Assembly: GCA_020444165.1 (NCBI GenBank)
Contig: JAHLLK010000022.1
Location: 1-64,000, forward strand
Direction: 5' to 3'
DNA from: Deltaproteobacteria bacterium
GTDB taxonomy: Bacteria > Desulfobacterota > Desulfarculia > Desulfarculales > Desulfarculaceae
DNA: 64,000 nt
Every line of letters begins with the position of its first letter. The first letter of the stretch is position 1. Below, one piece after another: positions 8,929-17,231 of this stretch. Position numbers and translations under genes: made by a program. The notes under the pieces were generated by a model, which was not told the origin of the DNA, did not search any database, and was given only the letters and a program-made list of their open reading frames with translations.

Positions 8929-9669
8929 ATGATCGATACCCACGCCCATCTGGAGGGCCTGCCGGATCCCCGGGCCGCGCTGGCGCGGGCTTGGGGGGCC
9001 GGGGTCCGCGCCGTGGTGGCGGTGGCCATGGACCGCCAGGCCGGGCAAGAGGCCCTGGCCCTGGCCGCCAGCGAGCCCCGGGTCTGGCCGGCCGTGGGGC
9101 TCCACCCCTGGCGGGTCACCGCCGAGGAATTGGAGGCCGAGTTGGCCTTTGTGGCCGCGGAGCTGCCCCGGGCCGTGGCCCTGGGCGAGGTGGGCCTGGA
9201 CTACAAGCTAAAGGTCCCCAAGGACCTGCAAAAGGCCGCCTTGGCCGCCCAGTTGGACCTGGCCTGGGCCCACGGCAAGCCGGCCCTGGTGCACTGCCGT
9301 TTTTCCGAGACCCGGGTGCTGGAGGCCCTGGCCCGGGCGGGAGTGCGGGCGGTGTTCCACTGGTTCGCCGCGCCGCCCCTGTTGGAGAGGGTGGTGGCCG
9401 AGGGCCACTACATCTCCGCCACCCCGGCCGTGGCCACCAGCCCCCCGCACCGCCAAGCCGTGGCCGCCTGCCCCCTGGACCGCCTGCTGTTGGAGACCGA
9501 CACCCCGGTGGAGCACGCCGGCCGTCCCACCGGGCCGGACCGGGTGACCGAGGCCTGCCGCCTGGTGGCCGAGTTGCGGGGCTTTTCCCCGGCCGCGATC
9601 GCCCGCCGCACCACAGCCAATGCCTTGACCTTCCTGGGCCGGGAGCTTTCCGACCACCCGTCCGGGTAA
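8929..9669 (+). CDS. TatD-family metal-dependent hydrolase
   Basis: A 246-residue TIM-barrel metallohydrolase of the TatD DNase family. Metal ligands are recognisable: DTHAHLEG (HxH) at residues 3-10, GEVGLDYK (Glu), LVHCR (His), FHWFAA (His), and LLETDTP (Asp). TatD enzymes show 3'-5' exonuclease or hydrolase activity in the cytoplasm. I chose ATG 8929 because the conserved MIDTHAHL begins there; a longer in-frame GTG-type start at 8902 would add nine residues with no family support. No strong SD is visible. The gene's own 5' end is duplicated just upstream. Confidence 0.92.
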   Translation: MIDTHAHLEGLPDPRAALARAWGAGVRAVVAVAMDRQAGQEALALAASEPRVWPAVGLHPWRVTAEELEAELAFVAAELPRAVALGEVGLDYKLKVPKDLQKAALAAQLDLAWAHGKPALVHCRFSETRVLEALARAGVRAVFHWFAAPPLLERVVAEGHYISATPAVATSPPHRQAVAACPLDRLLLETDTPVEHAGRPTGPDRVTEACRLVAELRGFSPAAIARRTTANALTFLGRELSDHPSG

Positions 9670-9772
9670 TCCCTCCCCCTTTGTTCTTTTGTCCGCATAA
9701 AAATTATGCGCCACCCTTGGCCGGCCCTGGTCTATTGTGGCCTCGAGGTTCGATTTTTCCCTCCTTCTCCCC

Positions 9773-9789
9773 TGGCACATAGTTTGCAT
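9773..9789 (+). promoter_or_regulatory. Sigma-54 (RpoN)-type promoter
   Basis: TGGCAC at 9773-9778 and TTGCAT at 9784-9789 put the invariant GG (-24) and GC (-12) exactly ten bases apart, close to the consensus TGGCAC-N5-TTGCW. It lies 37 bp before the small gene at 9826. No activator gene or obvious enhancer palindrome is nearby. Confidence 0.65.
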
Positions 9790-9825
9790 TCCTTAAACTT
9801 GCCAAATGGGACAAGGAGGGCTGAA

Positions 9826-10008
9826 ATGACTCATTGGTTTGCGAAGGAACAGCGGTGGCAGCCCCGGGGCGAGAGCGTGGAAACCTCCCTGTGGGAAATC
9901 CTGACGGTATTGCAGGAGATAGCCGGTGACGACCAGATGGTGGTGGCGGTGGCGGATGAACTCTTGGCCCGGGCCCATCCCGGCGGCCCCCGCACCCAGG
10001 CCGCTTGA
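9826..10008 (+). CDS. Small hypothetical protein, 60 residues
   Basis: A 60-residue protein beginning MTHWFAKEQRW, with a central helix-forming, Asp/Val-rich segment (TSLWEILTVLQEIAGDDQMVVAVADELLA) and a short Pro/Gly tail. I do not recognise the family. There is no signal peptide or membrane segment. The start is well supported: AAGGAGGG lies 6 nt upstream of ATG 9826. A sigma-54-type promoter 37 bp before the start and codon usage like its neighbours argue that the gene is real and conditionally expressed. An analogous role as a small adaptor or regulator is only a guess. Confidence 0.7.
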   Translation: MTHWFAKEQRWQPRGESVETSLWEILTVLQEIAGDDQMVVAVADELLARAHPGGPRTQAA

Positions 10009-10327
10009 AGCGGGGGCAAGCGTCCCGCTGTCCAGGATAGTCGTCTGAATACCAGGGGATCATCGCCCTGGCCGGCGAGGGGAAAACCTCCTGCCAGGAG
10101 TCTCGGGGAGAAAGCCGGGAGAGGCTTTCTCCCAGGGGCTGGCCCGGCGTAAGGCCCGGCCGGCCCAGACCCGAGCCGGGCCGCGATGGCGGCGGGCTTT
10201 CTCCGGCTTGGCGGCCAGGCTCCCGCGGGAGGCTGCCGGCGGGCCGCACCGCACCGCACCGCGCCTCGCCCCCAGATTGTCAGGCCGCCGGCTTGACCTG
10301 ATCCCTCCTTTCCCCTAACCTTCCGGC
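10009..10327. other. Intergenic region before the gate-domain genes
   Basis: 319 bp with no supported gene. It holds a perfect 9-bp hairpin (GAGAAAGCC/GGCTTTCTC, 10108-10131) without a T tract, a short CCGCA tandem repeat near 10243-10262, and a promoter at the right end. Confidence 0.5.
10293..10321 (+). promoter_or_regulatory. Promoter placing the transcription start on the ATG
   Basis: TTGACC at 10293-10298 and TAACCT at 10316-10321 have a 17-bp spacer. The ATG at 10328 is seven bases past the -10 box, where transcription should begin. No Shine-Dalgarno is present, which suggests a leaderless mRNA. Confidence 0.45.
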
Positions 10328-10810
10328 ATGTCCGCTCCTGCTTGCCATCCTCACCCTTCCGCCGCCCCGGCCTCGCCGGCCGGGCCGCCGTGGCGCGCCG
10401 CGCTCGCCAAGGCCTGGCGGCGCGGGCGGAGCTTTCTGTGGTTCCTCCTGCGCATGGTGCTGCCCCTGTACGTGCTCACCGAAGTGCTGGTGCGCTCCGG
10501 GGCCCTGGCCTGGGTGAGCCGCGTCTTCGCGCCGCTCATGGGCCTGTGGGGCCTGCCGCCGGAGGCGGCGGCCGTGGTGAGCGCGGGCATGCTGGTGAAC
10601 CTTTACGCCGCCGCCGCGGTGGCCGCCCCCCTGGGGCTCACCTGGCAGCAGATGAGCGTCCTGGGGCTGATGTTGGGGATATCCCACAGCCTGTTCATGG
10701 AGGCGGTGGTGGTGCGCGAGCTGGCCCCCCGCCACCACGTGCGGCTGAACGTCCTGCGGGTGGGCCTGGGCTGCGTGGCGGCCTGGCTCCTGCACCTGGT
10801 CCTGCCGTGA
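10328..10810 (+). CDS. Nucleoside-recognition (gate) domain membrane protein, first half
   Basis: A 160-residue integral membrane protein. After a Pro/Ala-rich cytoplasmic lead it has SFLWFLLRMVLPLYVLTEVL and SAGMLVNLYAAAAVAAPLGL, which look like the gate/nucleoside-recognition fold found in SpmA/SpmB, FeoB and nucleoside transporters. Conserved LRVGLGCVAAWLLH forms the last helix. Its TGA overlaps the GTG of the next gene (GTGA), so the two are translationally coupled halves of what is a single protein or heteromeric pair in other bacteria. No ribosome binding site is visible. Substrate unknown. Confidence 0.75.
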   Translation: MSAPACHPHPSAAPASPAGPPWRAALAKAWRRGRSFLWFLLRMVLPLYVLTEVLVRSGALAWVSRVFAPLMGLWGLPPEAAAVVSAGMLVNLYAAAAVAAPLGLTWQQMSVLGLMLGISHSLFMEAVVVRELAPRHHVRLNVLRVGLGCVAAWLLHLVLP

Positions 10811-11274
10811 GTCCCTGGTGGGGACATCTGGCCGGAGCCCTGGGCGAGGGCCTCCTCTTGTGCGCCGAGATCGCCCTGGTGGTGCTGCCGCTGATGATCC
10901 TCTACGAGTTGGCCGACGCCTACGGCTGGTTCGCGCGGCCCCGGCCCCGGCTGGCCCGGCTGCTCCGGGGCCTGGGCCTGGGGCCCTATTCCCTGGTGCC
11001 CTTGTTGAGCGGCTTTTTCCTCGGCCTGTTCTATGGGGCGGGCATCCTGCTGGGGGTCAGCCGGGAAAAGGGCCTGCCCATGGGGGAGCGCCTGGCCCTG
11101 GGGGTGTTCCTGGTCACCTGCCACGCCGTGGTGGAGGACACCGCCATCTTCGTGGTGCTGGGCGGCTCGGCCCTGGCCATCCTGGGGCCCCGCCTGATCC
11201 TGGCCGTGGGGCTGACTTCCTGGCTGGCCCGCCGTTTGCGCAAAAAACCCTTGGCCAAAGGAAACGAGAGTTGA
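10807..11274 (+). CDS. Nucleoside-recognition (gate) domain membrane protein, second half
   Basis: A 155-residue membrane protein starting at GTG 10807 inside the stop of the preceding gene. Helices are visible as LLLCAEIALVVLPLMILYEL, SLVPLLSGFFLGLFYGAGILLG and VFLVTCHAVVEDTAIFVVLGG. The CHAVVEDTA segment is typical of gate-domain proteins. It pairs with the upstream 160-residue protein, and its end overlaps the next small gene (TTGA). The tight overlaps indicate a fixed stoichiometry complex in the inner membrane (inference). Confidence 0.75.
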   Translation: MSPWWGHLAGALGEGLLLCAEIALVVLPLMILYELADAYGWFARPRPRLARLLRGLGLGPYSLVPLLSGFFLGLFYGAGILLGVSREKGLPMGERLALGVFLVTCHAVVEDTAIFVVLGGSALAILGPRLILAVGLTSWLARRLRKKPLAKGNES

Positions 11275-11516
11275 AACAGCATCAACATGAATTCGTGGAT
11301 ACCTACGACGGACTGGTGGGCTTTGGCCTGCAACGGGACATCGACGAGGCCACGGTGCAGGTCTATTTGCAGAAGTTCTCGGACGACGAGTTGATGAAGG
11401 TGATTCTGCCGCGGATGCGCCAGGAGGATCTGAGCGCCGTGTTCGACTTGTTGAGTGACCTCCTGCGCCGCCATCTGGCGGAGGAGGAGTACCACGCCTT
11501 GTTCCTGAAGGACTGA
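11271..11516 (+). CDS. Small cytoplasmic protein coupled to the gate-domain pair
   Basis: An 81-residue soluble protein starting MKQHQHEFVDTYDGLVGFGL and containing the acidic/helical FSDDELMKVILPRM and AVFDLLSDLLRRHLAEEEYHALF. The start is TTG 11271, overlapping the TGA of the preceding gene by four bases, with AAAGGA 7-8 nt upstream. No in-frame ATG exists near the beginning. I do not know its function. Its coupling to the two gate-domain proteins suggests it is a cytosolic partner. Confidence 0.7.
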   Translation: MKQHQHEFVDTYDGLVGFGLQRDIDEATVQVYLQKFSDDELMKVILPRMRQEDLSAVFDLLSDLLRRHLAEEEYHALFLKD

Positions 11517-11525
11517 GGCGGGGCT

Positions 11526-13151
11526 TCAGCCCCCCAGCCCGGCCAGGAGCCGGGCCGCGGCGGCGAACCCCGGCTCCCGGGCCAAGGCCCGGCGGACGAG
11601 CGCCGCGGCGCCGGCCCGGTCTCCGGCCTGGGCCGCCAACACGGCCAGGTTGTACAGGGCGCCGGGCATCTCCGGCTCCAAGGCCAGGGCCCGCTGGTAG
11701 GCCTCCCGGGCCGGGGTGGCCTGACCTGCTCCGGCCAGCAGCCAAGCCAGTTCGCACCACCACTCCGCCCGGGGAGCCAAATCCAGGGCCCGGCCATACA
11801 GCTCCCGGGCCCGGGCCAGATCACCTTGCCCCGCGGCCGTGGCGGCTTCCGCGGCCAGCCGCACGGCCCGGGTGTCCCGGGCGGCCGGGGGGGGCGAGGT
11901 TTCCGCGGCCTGGGCGGCCGGCCCGGCCGGCGGGGGCGGGACCGGGGCAGGGGCCGGCGGATTGACCGGTGCGGCGGCCTCCCGGGGCCACGCCGACCCG
12001 CTCAGCCGGGCGGCCCACTCCCCCCGGCCCAGCCGGGTCAGTTCCGCCAAAAGCCGCGGCCGCTCCGTGGGGCCCAGGCGCGCCCACCAATCCCTCAGCC
12101 GGTCCTCTCTCCCCAAGGCGGCTTCGGCCACGGCCGCCAACAACGTCGCATCGCCCCGTCGGCCCAAGGTGCGGGTCTCGGCCCCCTGGAAGGCGGCGGG
12201 GTCGGCCGCATAGCGGTCCTGGGCGGCCAAAAAGCGCGCCGCGGCCTGGGCCGTTTCCCCCCATTCCTCCTGCATATGATGCGCCCAGGCCGCGTAGAAC
12301 CAGGGGTCGGGATACTCGAACACCCCCAGGCACTCCCGGCCGGCGGCCAGGGTCTCGGCCACCCGGCCTTGGCGGGCCAAGGCGGTGAACAGGGGGTTGT
12401 AGGCCCGGGAGAGCTGGGCCGGCGGTTCGCCCCGGCCGCGGGCCAGGGCCAGGGCCTCCCGCGCCGCGGCGGCGGCGGCCGGCAGGTCCTCCTCCCGCTC
12501 GCACAGGGCGTCGGCCAAATAAGCCCGGGAGAGCCAATCCGCGGGGTCGTCGGCGCAGGCCTGGCGCAGCATGCCCAGGCGGCGCTCCCGTTTCCTGGCC
12601 ATGGCCGCGGGCTCCAGGGCGTAGCCGTGGTGCAGGATGCGCACCGGCGCGGCGGCCTTGCCCCCGGGAATCACGATGTCGTTGTGCACCTTGCGGAAGT
12701 AACGCACCCCGGCCACCCGGCGGAAGAAGCGGGGCCACCAGAAGCTGGTGGCCTGGCCCTGGGGCAGGAGGTTCACGATCTCCAAGGCCCAGCCGTTGAT
12801 CTCCGGCCGGGCGGTGAGGGGCCGGAGGCCCGGGGCGGTGGCCGGGTCCAACTCCTCGTCGGCGTCCAATTGCAGGCACCACTCCCCCCGGGCCAGGGTC
12901 AGGGCGTGGTTGCGGTGCAGGGAGAAGTCGTTTTGCCAGGGCTGAAGGTGCACCCGGGCCCCGAATTCCCGGGCGATCGCCACGGTGCGGTCCACGGAGC
13001 CGGTGTCCAGGAGCACGATCTCGTCCACCCAGGGCCGGGCGCTGGCCAGGGCCCGGGGCAGGTTGGCCTCCTCGTCCCGGGCGAGTATCACCAGGCTGAT
13101 GAGGGGGCGGGCGCCAGCCGGCGGCTGATTATGTGGCTCGGGGGAGGGCAT
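11526..13151 (-). CDS. Family 2 glycosyltransferase with TPR C-terminus
   Basis: A 541-residue protein. The N-terminal 230 residues form a GT-A domain of the WaaE/SunS-like GT2 group: ISLVILARDEEANLPRAL, a DEIVLLDTGSVDRT turn, and the metal-binding CLQLDADEEL. The middle part is helical. After a Pro/Ala-rich linker (about residues 405-435), two to three TPR-like repeats end the protein (ARELYGRALDLAP, AREAYQRALALEP, GAAALVRRALAREP). It probably transfers sugar to a protein or glycan at the membrane face. It is divergent from the sulfotransferase gene at 13400; together they suggest surface glycan modification. Confidence 0.85.
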   Translation of the reverse strand: MPSPEPHNQPPAGARPLISLVILARDEEANLPRALASARPWVDEIVLLDTGSVDRTVAIAREFGARVHLQPWQNDFSLHRNHALTLARGEWCLQLDADEELDPATAPGLRPLTARPEINGWALEIVNLLPQGQATSFWWPRFFRRVAGVRYFRKVHNDIVIPGGKAAAPVRILHHGYALEPAAMARKRERRLGMLRQACADDPADWLSRAYLADALCEREEDLPAAAAAAREALALARGRGEPPAQLSRAYNPLFTALARQGRVAETLAAGRECLGVFEYPDPWFYAAWAHHMQEEWGETAQAAARFLAAQDRYAADPAAFQGAETRTLGRRGDATLLAAVAEAALGREDRLRDWWARLGPTERPRLLAELTRLGRGEWAARLSGSAWPREAAAPVNPPAPAPVPPPPAGPAAQAAETSPPPAARDTRAVRLAAEAATAAGQGDLARARELYGRALDLAPRAEWWCELAWLLAGAGQATPAREAYQRALALEPEMPGALYNLAVLAAQAGDRAGAAALVRRALAREPGFAAAARLLAGLGG

Positions 13152-13232
13152 GGGGGCAGTTTACTCCGGAGGGCGGGCGAGGTGGGGCGATTTTCCGAGG
13201 CCGCGTGGCAAGCCGGCAGGGTGGCCGGTCGC

Positions 13233-13261
13233 TTGACCCGGGCGGGGCCATGTGTTCTAAT
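13233..13261 (+). promoter_or_regulatory. Sigma-70-type promoter for the sulfotransferase
   Basis: TTGACC at 13233-13238 and TCTAAT at 13256-13261 with a 17-bp spacer, about 130 bp before the start codon. Confidence 0.55.
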
Positions 13262-13399
13262 TTTCTTTCCCCGGAGCCGGTTGGACCGGACGGCGCCGGG
13301 GCCGGCGTTTGCCGGCCGGATCGGCGGACACCTGGCCCAGAAACCCGCTTTGAGCCGCGGGCGAGGCTGCTCGGCCGCCCCGCCCACAAGGTGAGGACC

Positions 13400-14107
13400 A
13401 TGCCCGCAAACCAACAGGACCTCTATTTCATCTTCTCTTTTGGCAAGGTGGGCACGGTCTCCCTGCAGCAGCACTTGCAGGAGCACCTGGGCCGACAATT
13501 CATGTGGGTGGAAAAGCTCTACCTGAACCTGCACCAGGTGCTGGATATCCCCGAGGAACGGCGCGCGGCCATGCGGGTGGTCATGGGGCACAGCCTCCTG
13601 TGCAACACCCACATCTTTTTTCCGGGCCGCCCCTACCGCTACCTCACCATCCTCAGGGACCCGGCCGAGCGGCTGGTCTCCCACTACAACTACGACATGC
13701 AGGTGCTCTATGAAAACGAGGGCAAGCCGGAGATAAGCTTCGAGGAGTGGTACGTGGCCCACGACATGGGCAACAACTACATGTTCCGGGGCTTGATGCG
13801 CTTTTTCTCGCGCCTGGGCACGGACGAGGCCTTTGACTTCCCCCGGGTGCGCCAGCTCATGGGCTACATCCTGAGCCAGTTCTGGGCGGTGTACTGGACG
13901 GATGCCCTGGACCAACAAGTCAAAGGCCTGTTTCGGGAGTTGGGCGTGCCGGAGACCATGCAGCGCCGCAACGTGGCCGGCAAGGACCACCCCAAGCGGC
14001 TCATCCTCACCCCCGAGCTGCGCTCGCGGCTCTACCGCGAGAACCTTCTGGACCTCTACCTGTTCCAGAAGGTGTCAGGCATCGAGAAGATCAAGATCAA
14101 CGAGTGA
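13400..14107 (+). CDS. Sulfotransferase family protein
   Basis: A 235-residue protein with P-loop-like FSFGKVGTVSLQQHL at residues 10-24, the 5'-phosphosulfate-binding loop of PAPS sulfotransferases. The 3'-phosphate-binding segment is LTILRDPAERLVSHYNY. The family transfers sulfate from PAPS to carbohydrate or other hydroxyl acceptors. It is short but complete for bacterial members with a reduced acceptor domain. ATG 13400 is preceded by AAGGTGAGG. The divergent GT2 gene next door supports a role in decorating an extracellular glycan (inference). Confidence 0.82.
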   Translation: MPANQQDLYFIFSFGKVGTVSLQQHLQEHLGRQFMWVEKLYLNLHQVLDIPEERRAAMRVVMGHSLLCNTHIFFPGRPYRYLTILRDPAERLVSHYNYDMQVLYENEGKPEISFEEWYVAHDMGNNYMFRGLMRFFSRLGTDEAFDFPRVRQLMGYILSQFWAVYWTDALDQQVKGLFRELGVPETMQRRNVAGKDHPKRLILTPELRSRLYRENLLDLYLFQKVSGIEKIKINE

Positions 14108-14119
14108 GTCCCGGGGCGG

Positions 14120-14818
14120 CTACTTGCCCCCTCCCAGCTTGCCCAGCCGCTCCTGGGCCACCTGGGCCGAGAAGGTCTTCAGCTCCGGGTCGTTTTCCAC
14201 CACCTTCCGGTACCATTTCCGGGCTTCGTCCTTTTTGCCGCAGTTTTCCAAGGCGGTGGCGAAAGCCGTGCACCAGCCCAGCATCTGCTCGTCCAGTTTG
14301 GGGGGCAGGTTGGCCGCCGCCTCGCCGTAGAGGTCCGCGGCTTGGCACCAGCGGCCGGTGTCCTCGTACAGGCGGGACAGGCGCTGTTTGATCATGGGCA
14401 CTCCCTGGGAATGGGGATAGCGGGCCAGGAACTTCTCCAGGAGCTTCACCGCCTCCTCGTTCTTGGGGGGATCATAGGCCTGCAACAGCAGATTGGACAG
14501 CCGCCAGTAAGCCACCTCCGCCCGCTCGGTGTCGGGGCAGCGGTCGATGATCACGTAATAGATGCGGTGAAAGGCCTCGTGGTCGTCGGTCGGGGTCTTG
14601 GCCAGCTTTTGGAAAAGCTGGAGGGCCAGTTGTTCCTGGGCCGGCTTGTCCAAGGGAGGCTTGGCCTGGGGGGGTTCCGCCGGTTCGGCCGGCGGGCCGC
14701 CGTAATGGGTTTCGGCCGTGGCGGCCCACACGGCCGGAGCCAGGCCGAGGGCCAGAGTCAAGGTGAGGGCCCAAAAGGCGGCGGCGCGGGCGGCGGGTAA
14801 CCAAGGCTGGCAGGGCAT
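14120..14818 (-). CDS. Secreted TPR-type protein
   Basis: A 232-residue protein with a signal peptide (ARAAAFWALTLTLALGLAPAVWA) and then helical repeats: HEAFHRIYYVIIDRCPDTERAEVAYWRLSN and VKLLEKFLARYP are typical of outer-membrane or periplasmic tetratricopeptide proteins. ATG 14818 is chosen because GGAGG lies just upstream and the signal peptide follows; the frame continues 25 codons further without features. It lies convergent to the sulfotransferase (12 bp apart). It probably scaffolds an envelope complex; specific role unknown. Confidence 0.75.
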   Translation of the reverse strand: MPCQPWLPAARAAAFWALTLTLALGLAPAVWAATAETHYGGPPAEPAEPPQAKPPLDKPAQEQLALQLFQKLAKTPTDDHEAFHRIYYVIIDRCPDTERAEVAYWRLSNLLLQAYDPPKNEEAVKLLEKFLARYPHSQGVPMIKQRLSRLYEDTGRWCQAADLYGEAAANLPPKLDEQMLGWCTAFATALENCGKKDEARKWYRKVVENDPELKTFSAQVAQERLGKLGGGK

Positions 14819-14962
14819 GCGGGCATCCTCCGGCGGTGGGTCCAAGGGAGCGGGGCCACGGCCCGGGAGGGCCGCTCCGGCCCAGCCTAGCACGAAGGGC
14901 CCCGGGGGGGCCTATTTTCTGCCCTCCCCGGCGCCGGGCCCGGCCGGCCCGGTCGGCCGTGG

Positions 14963-14991
14963 TTGACACCTTCCCCCCCCCACGCTAAGAA
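14963..14991 (+). promoter_or_regulatory. Sigma-70-type promoter of hemB
   Basis: TTGACA at 14963-14968 and TAAGAA at 14986-14991 with a 17-bp C-rich spacer, 35 bp before the start codon. Confidence 0.65.
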
Positions 14992-15025
14992 TAGCCCATT
15001 CCATCTGTTCAATATGGAGGCCGCT

Positions 15026-16009
15026 ATGTCCTTCCCCCTGGTCCGCATGCGCCGTCTGCGGCGCACCGAAACCCTGCGCCGCATGCTGGCGGAAACCATC
15101 GTGGGGCCGCAAGACCTCATATACCCCATGTTCGTCTGCCCGGGGCGGGACGTGTGCCAGGGTGTCTCCTCCATGCCCGGGGTGAACCGCTACTCGGTGG
15201 ACACCTTGGCCGAGGAAGTGAAAAGGCTCCGCGACCTGGGCATCCCGGGGGTGATCCTGTTCGGCATTCCCGAGAAAAAGGACGCCCTGGGCCGGGGAGC
15301 CTATGACCCCAAGGGCATCGTGCCCACCGCCCTGGCCAAGCTCAAGAAGGAAGTGCCGGGCATGGTGCTCATCGCCGATGTCTGCATGTGCGAGTACACC
15401 GACCACGGCCACTGCGGCCTCCTGGACAAGAACGAGGTGCACAACGACGCCACCCTGGAGCTTTTGGCCAAGGCCGCGGTGGTGTACGCCAAGGCCGGGG
15501 CCGACATGGTGGCGCCTTCGGACATGATGGACGGCCGGGTGCTGGAGATCCGCGAAGCCCTGGACGAGGAGGGGCTGACCGACACCATCATCATGAGCTA
15601 CGCGGCCAAATACGCCAGCGCCTACTACGGGCCGTTCCGGGAGGCCGCGGACTCCGCACCCCAGTTCGGCGACCGCCGCGCCTACCAGATGGACCCGCCC
15701 AACCTGCGCGAGGCACTCCGGGAAGTGGCCCTGGACGTGGAGGAGGGCGCGGACATCATCATGGTCAAGCCGGCCCTGCCCTACCTGGACATCATTGCCC
15801 ACGTGCGCGACGAGATCGACCTGCCCGTGGCGGCCTACAACGTGAGCGGCGAGTACGCCATGGTTAAAGCCGCGGCCGAGCGGGGCTGGATCGACCACGA
15901 CCGGGTGATGATGGAGACCCTTACCGCCATCAAGCGGGCCGGGGCCGACCTGATCCTTACCTACTTCGCGCCCGAGGCGGCCCAGCTCCTCCAGGGGGCC
16001 GGCCGATGA
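15026..16009 (+). CDS. hemB: Delta-aminolevulinic acid dehydratase (porphobilinogen synthase)
   Basis: A 327-residue cytoplasmic enzyme that condenses two 5-aminolevulinate molecules to porphobilinogen, an early step of tetrapyrrole synthesis. The zinc-type metal site is visible as [14 protein letters not shown]. Schiff-base lysines lie in [15 protein letters not shown] and [13 protein letters not shown] 15026 is preferred over ATG 15014 because TGGAGG lies between them at SD distance. Its stop overlaps the next gene (ATGA). Heme and siroheme supply fits the abundant multiheme cytochromes in the window. Confidence 0.98.
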   Translation: MSFPLVRMRRLRRTETLRRMLAETIVGPQDLIYPMFVCPGRDVCQGVSSMPGVNRYSVDTLAEEVKRLRDLGIPGVILFGIPEKKDALGRGAYDPKGIVPTALAKLKKEVPGMVLIADVCMCEYTDHGHCGLLDKNEVHNDATLELLAKAAVVYAKAGADMVAPSDMMDGRVLEIREALDEEGLTDTIIMSYAAKYASAYYGPFREAADSAPQFGDRRAYQMDPPNLREALREVALDVEEGADIIMVKPALPYLDIIAHVRDEIDLPVAAYNVSGEYAMVKAAAERGWIDHDRVMMETLTAIKRAGADLILTYFAPEAAQLLQGAGR

Positions 16010-17028
16010 AACTGGCCCTGTGCGGCAGCCCCGGCGCGGGCAAGACCACCCTGTTCCAGGCCCTGGCCGGCCGCAAACTGGCCGTGGGCAAGGGCCGGGA
16101 CGAAGCCGGGGTGGCGCTCCTCACCGTGCCCGACGCCAGGGTGGACCGGCTCTCCGCCCTGTTCCAGCCCAAAAAGACCACCTACGCCCAGATCAATTTC
16201 CTGGACCCCCCGGCTCCGGTGGGCGCGGGCGAGGACCCGGCCGGCAAGCTGCCCCCGGAGCTTCGCCAGGCCGACGGCCTTTTGCTGGTGGTGCGGAACT
16301 TCGACGGCGGCCTGGGCGCGCCGGACCCGGCGGGCGACCTGGCCGCCTTTGGCCAGGAGATGCTTCTCTCCGACCTCATCACCGTGGAGCGCCGCCTGGA
16401 GCGCATCGCCGGCGAGCGCCAGCGGGGCCGCAAGGTGGACGAGGAAGAAGCCAAGTTGGTGGCCGAGGCGTTGGAGATCCTGAACGCCGAGCGTCCCCTG
16501 CGGGACAAGCCCGACTTGGCCGCCCACCCCAAGCTCCGGGGCTTCGGGCTCCTCACGGCCAAGCCGCTGGTGGTGGTGGCCAACAACGAGGAAGACGACC
16601 CCGCCCCGCCCGAGCTGGGTCCGGAGGTGACCCCGGTGGTGGTGCGGGCCTCCATCGAGGCCGACCTGGCCGAGCTGACGGACGAGGAGCGGGCCGAGTT
16701 CATGGCCGACATGGGCCTGGCGGACTCCGCCCTGGACCGCCTGATCCAGGCCAGTTACGCGGCTTTGGAGCTGATCAGCTTCTTCACGGTGGGGCCGGAC
16801 GAGGTGCGAGCCTGGACCGTGCAGGACCAGACTCCCGCGCCCCAGGCGGCCGGAGTCATCCACAGCGATCTGGAAAAGGGCTTCATCCGGGCCGAGATCA
16901 TGCGCTACGAGGACATCCTCTCCCTGGGCTCCGAGGCGGCGGTGAAAAAGGCGGGGCTCATGAAACTGGCCGGCAAGGACCACCTGGTTTCCGACGGAGA
17001 GATCCTGCACGTGCGTTTCAGTGTGTGA
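16006..17028 (+). CDS. YchF/OLA1-like P-loop GTPase/ATPase
   Basis: A 340-residue Obg-superfamily nucleotide hydrolase. G1 is [11 protein letters not shown] at residues 7-17. The switch regions are degenerate, and there is no clear NKxE, only VVVANNEED. The C-terminal TGS-like domain contains [30 protein letters not shown] and [18 protein letters not shown], the hallmark of YchF. It is shorter and more divergent in the helical domain than E. coli YchF (363 aa), so it may be a paralog. ATG overlaps the hemB stop by four bases. It probably binds ribosomes. Confidence 0.85.
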   Translation: MKLALCGSPGAGKTTLFQALAGRKLAVGKGRDEAGVALLTVPDARVDRLSALFQPKKTTYAQINFLDPPAPVGAGEDPAGKLPPELRQADGLLLVVRNFDGGLGAPDPAGDLAAFGQEMLLSDLITVERRLERIAGERQRGRKVDEEEAKLVAEALEILNAERPLRDKPDLAAHPKLRGFGLLTAKPLVVVANNEEDDPAPPELGPEVTPVVVRASIEADLAELTDEERAEFMADMGLADSALDRLIQASYAALELISFFTVGPDEVRAWTVQDQTPAPQAAGVIHSDLEKGFIRAEIMRYEDILSLGSEAAVKKAGLMKLAGKDHLVSDGEILHVRFSV

Positions 17029-17049
17029 CCGTTTTTTGACGGTGGGGAC

Positions 17050-17078
17050 TTGACAGAACGCTTTCCGCCCCCTAAAAG
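17050..17078 (+). promoter_or_regulatory. Promoter of the tRNA gene
   Basis: TTGACA at 17050-17055 and TAAAAG at 17073-17078 with a 17-bp spacer; the tRNA begins 11 bases downstream. Confidence 0.6.
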
Positions 17079-17088
17079 AGTGCTGCAC

Positions 17089-17165
17089 GGCGATGTAGCT
17101 CAGTAGGTTAGAGCATGCGGCTCATATCCGCAGTGTCCGGGGTTCAAGTCCCTGCATCGCCACCA
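17089..17165 (+). tRNA. tRNA-Met (anticodon CAT)
   Basis: A complete 77-nt cloverleaf. The acceptor stem is GGCGATG/CATCGCC with encoded CCA; the D stem is GCTC/GAGC; the anticodon stem is TGCGG/CCGCA with loop CTCATAT, so the anticodon is CAT; the T arm is CGGGG-TTCAAGT-CCCTG. G1-C72 pairing and the short D loop fit an elongator tRNA-Met. A tRNA-Ile modified at C34 cannot be excluded from the sequence alone. Confidence 0.95.
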
Positions 17166-17197
17166 GAAAATAATCCGGCCCTGGCCGGTTCCGTCTG

Positions 17198-17231
17198 AAA
17201 CCCCGCGCCCGACCATGGGCGGCGGGGTTTT
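17198..17231 (+). terminator. Terminator after the tRNA
   Basis: AAACCCCGC-GCCC pairs with GGGC-GCGGGGTTT, ending in TTTT with one bulged base. Confidence 0.75.
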
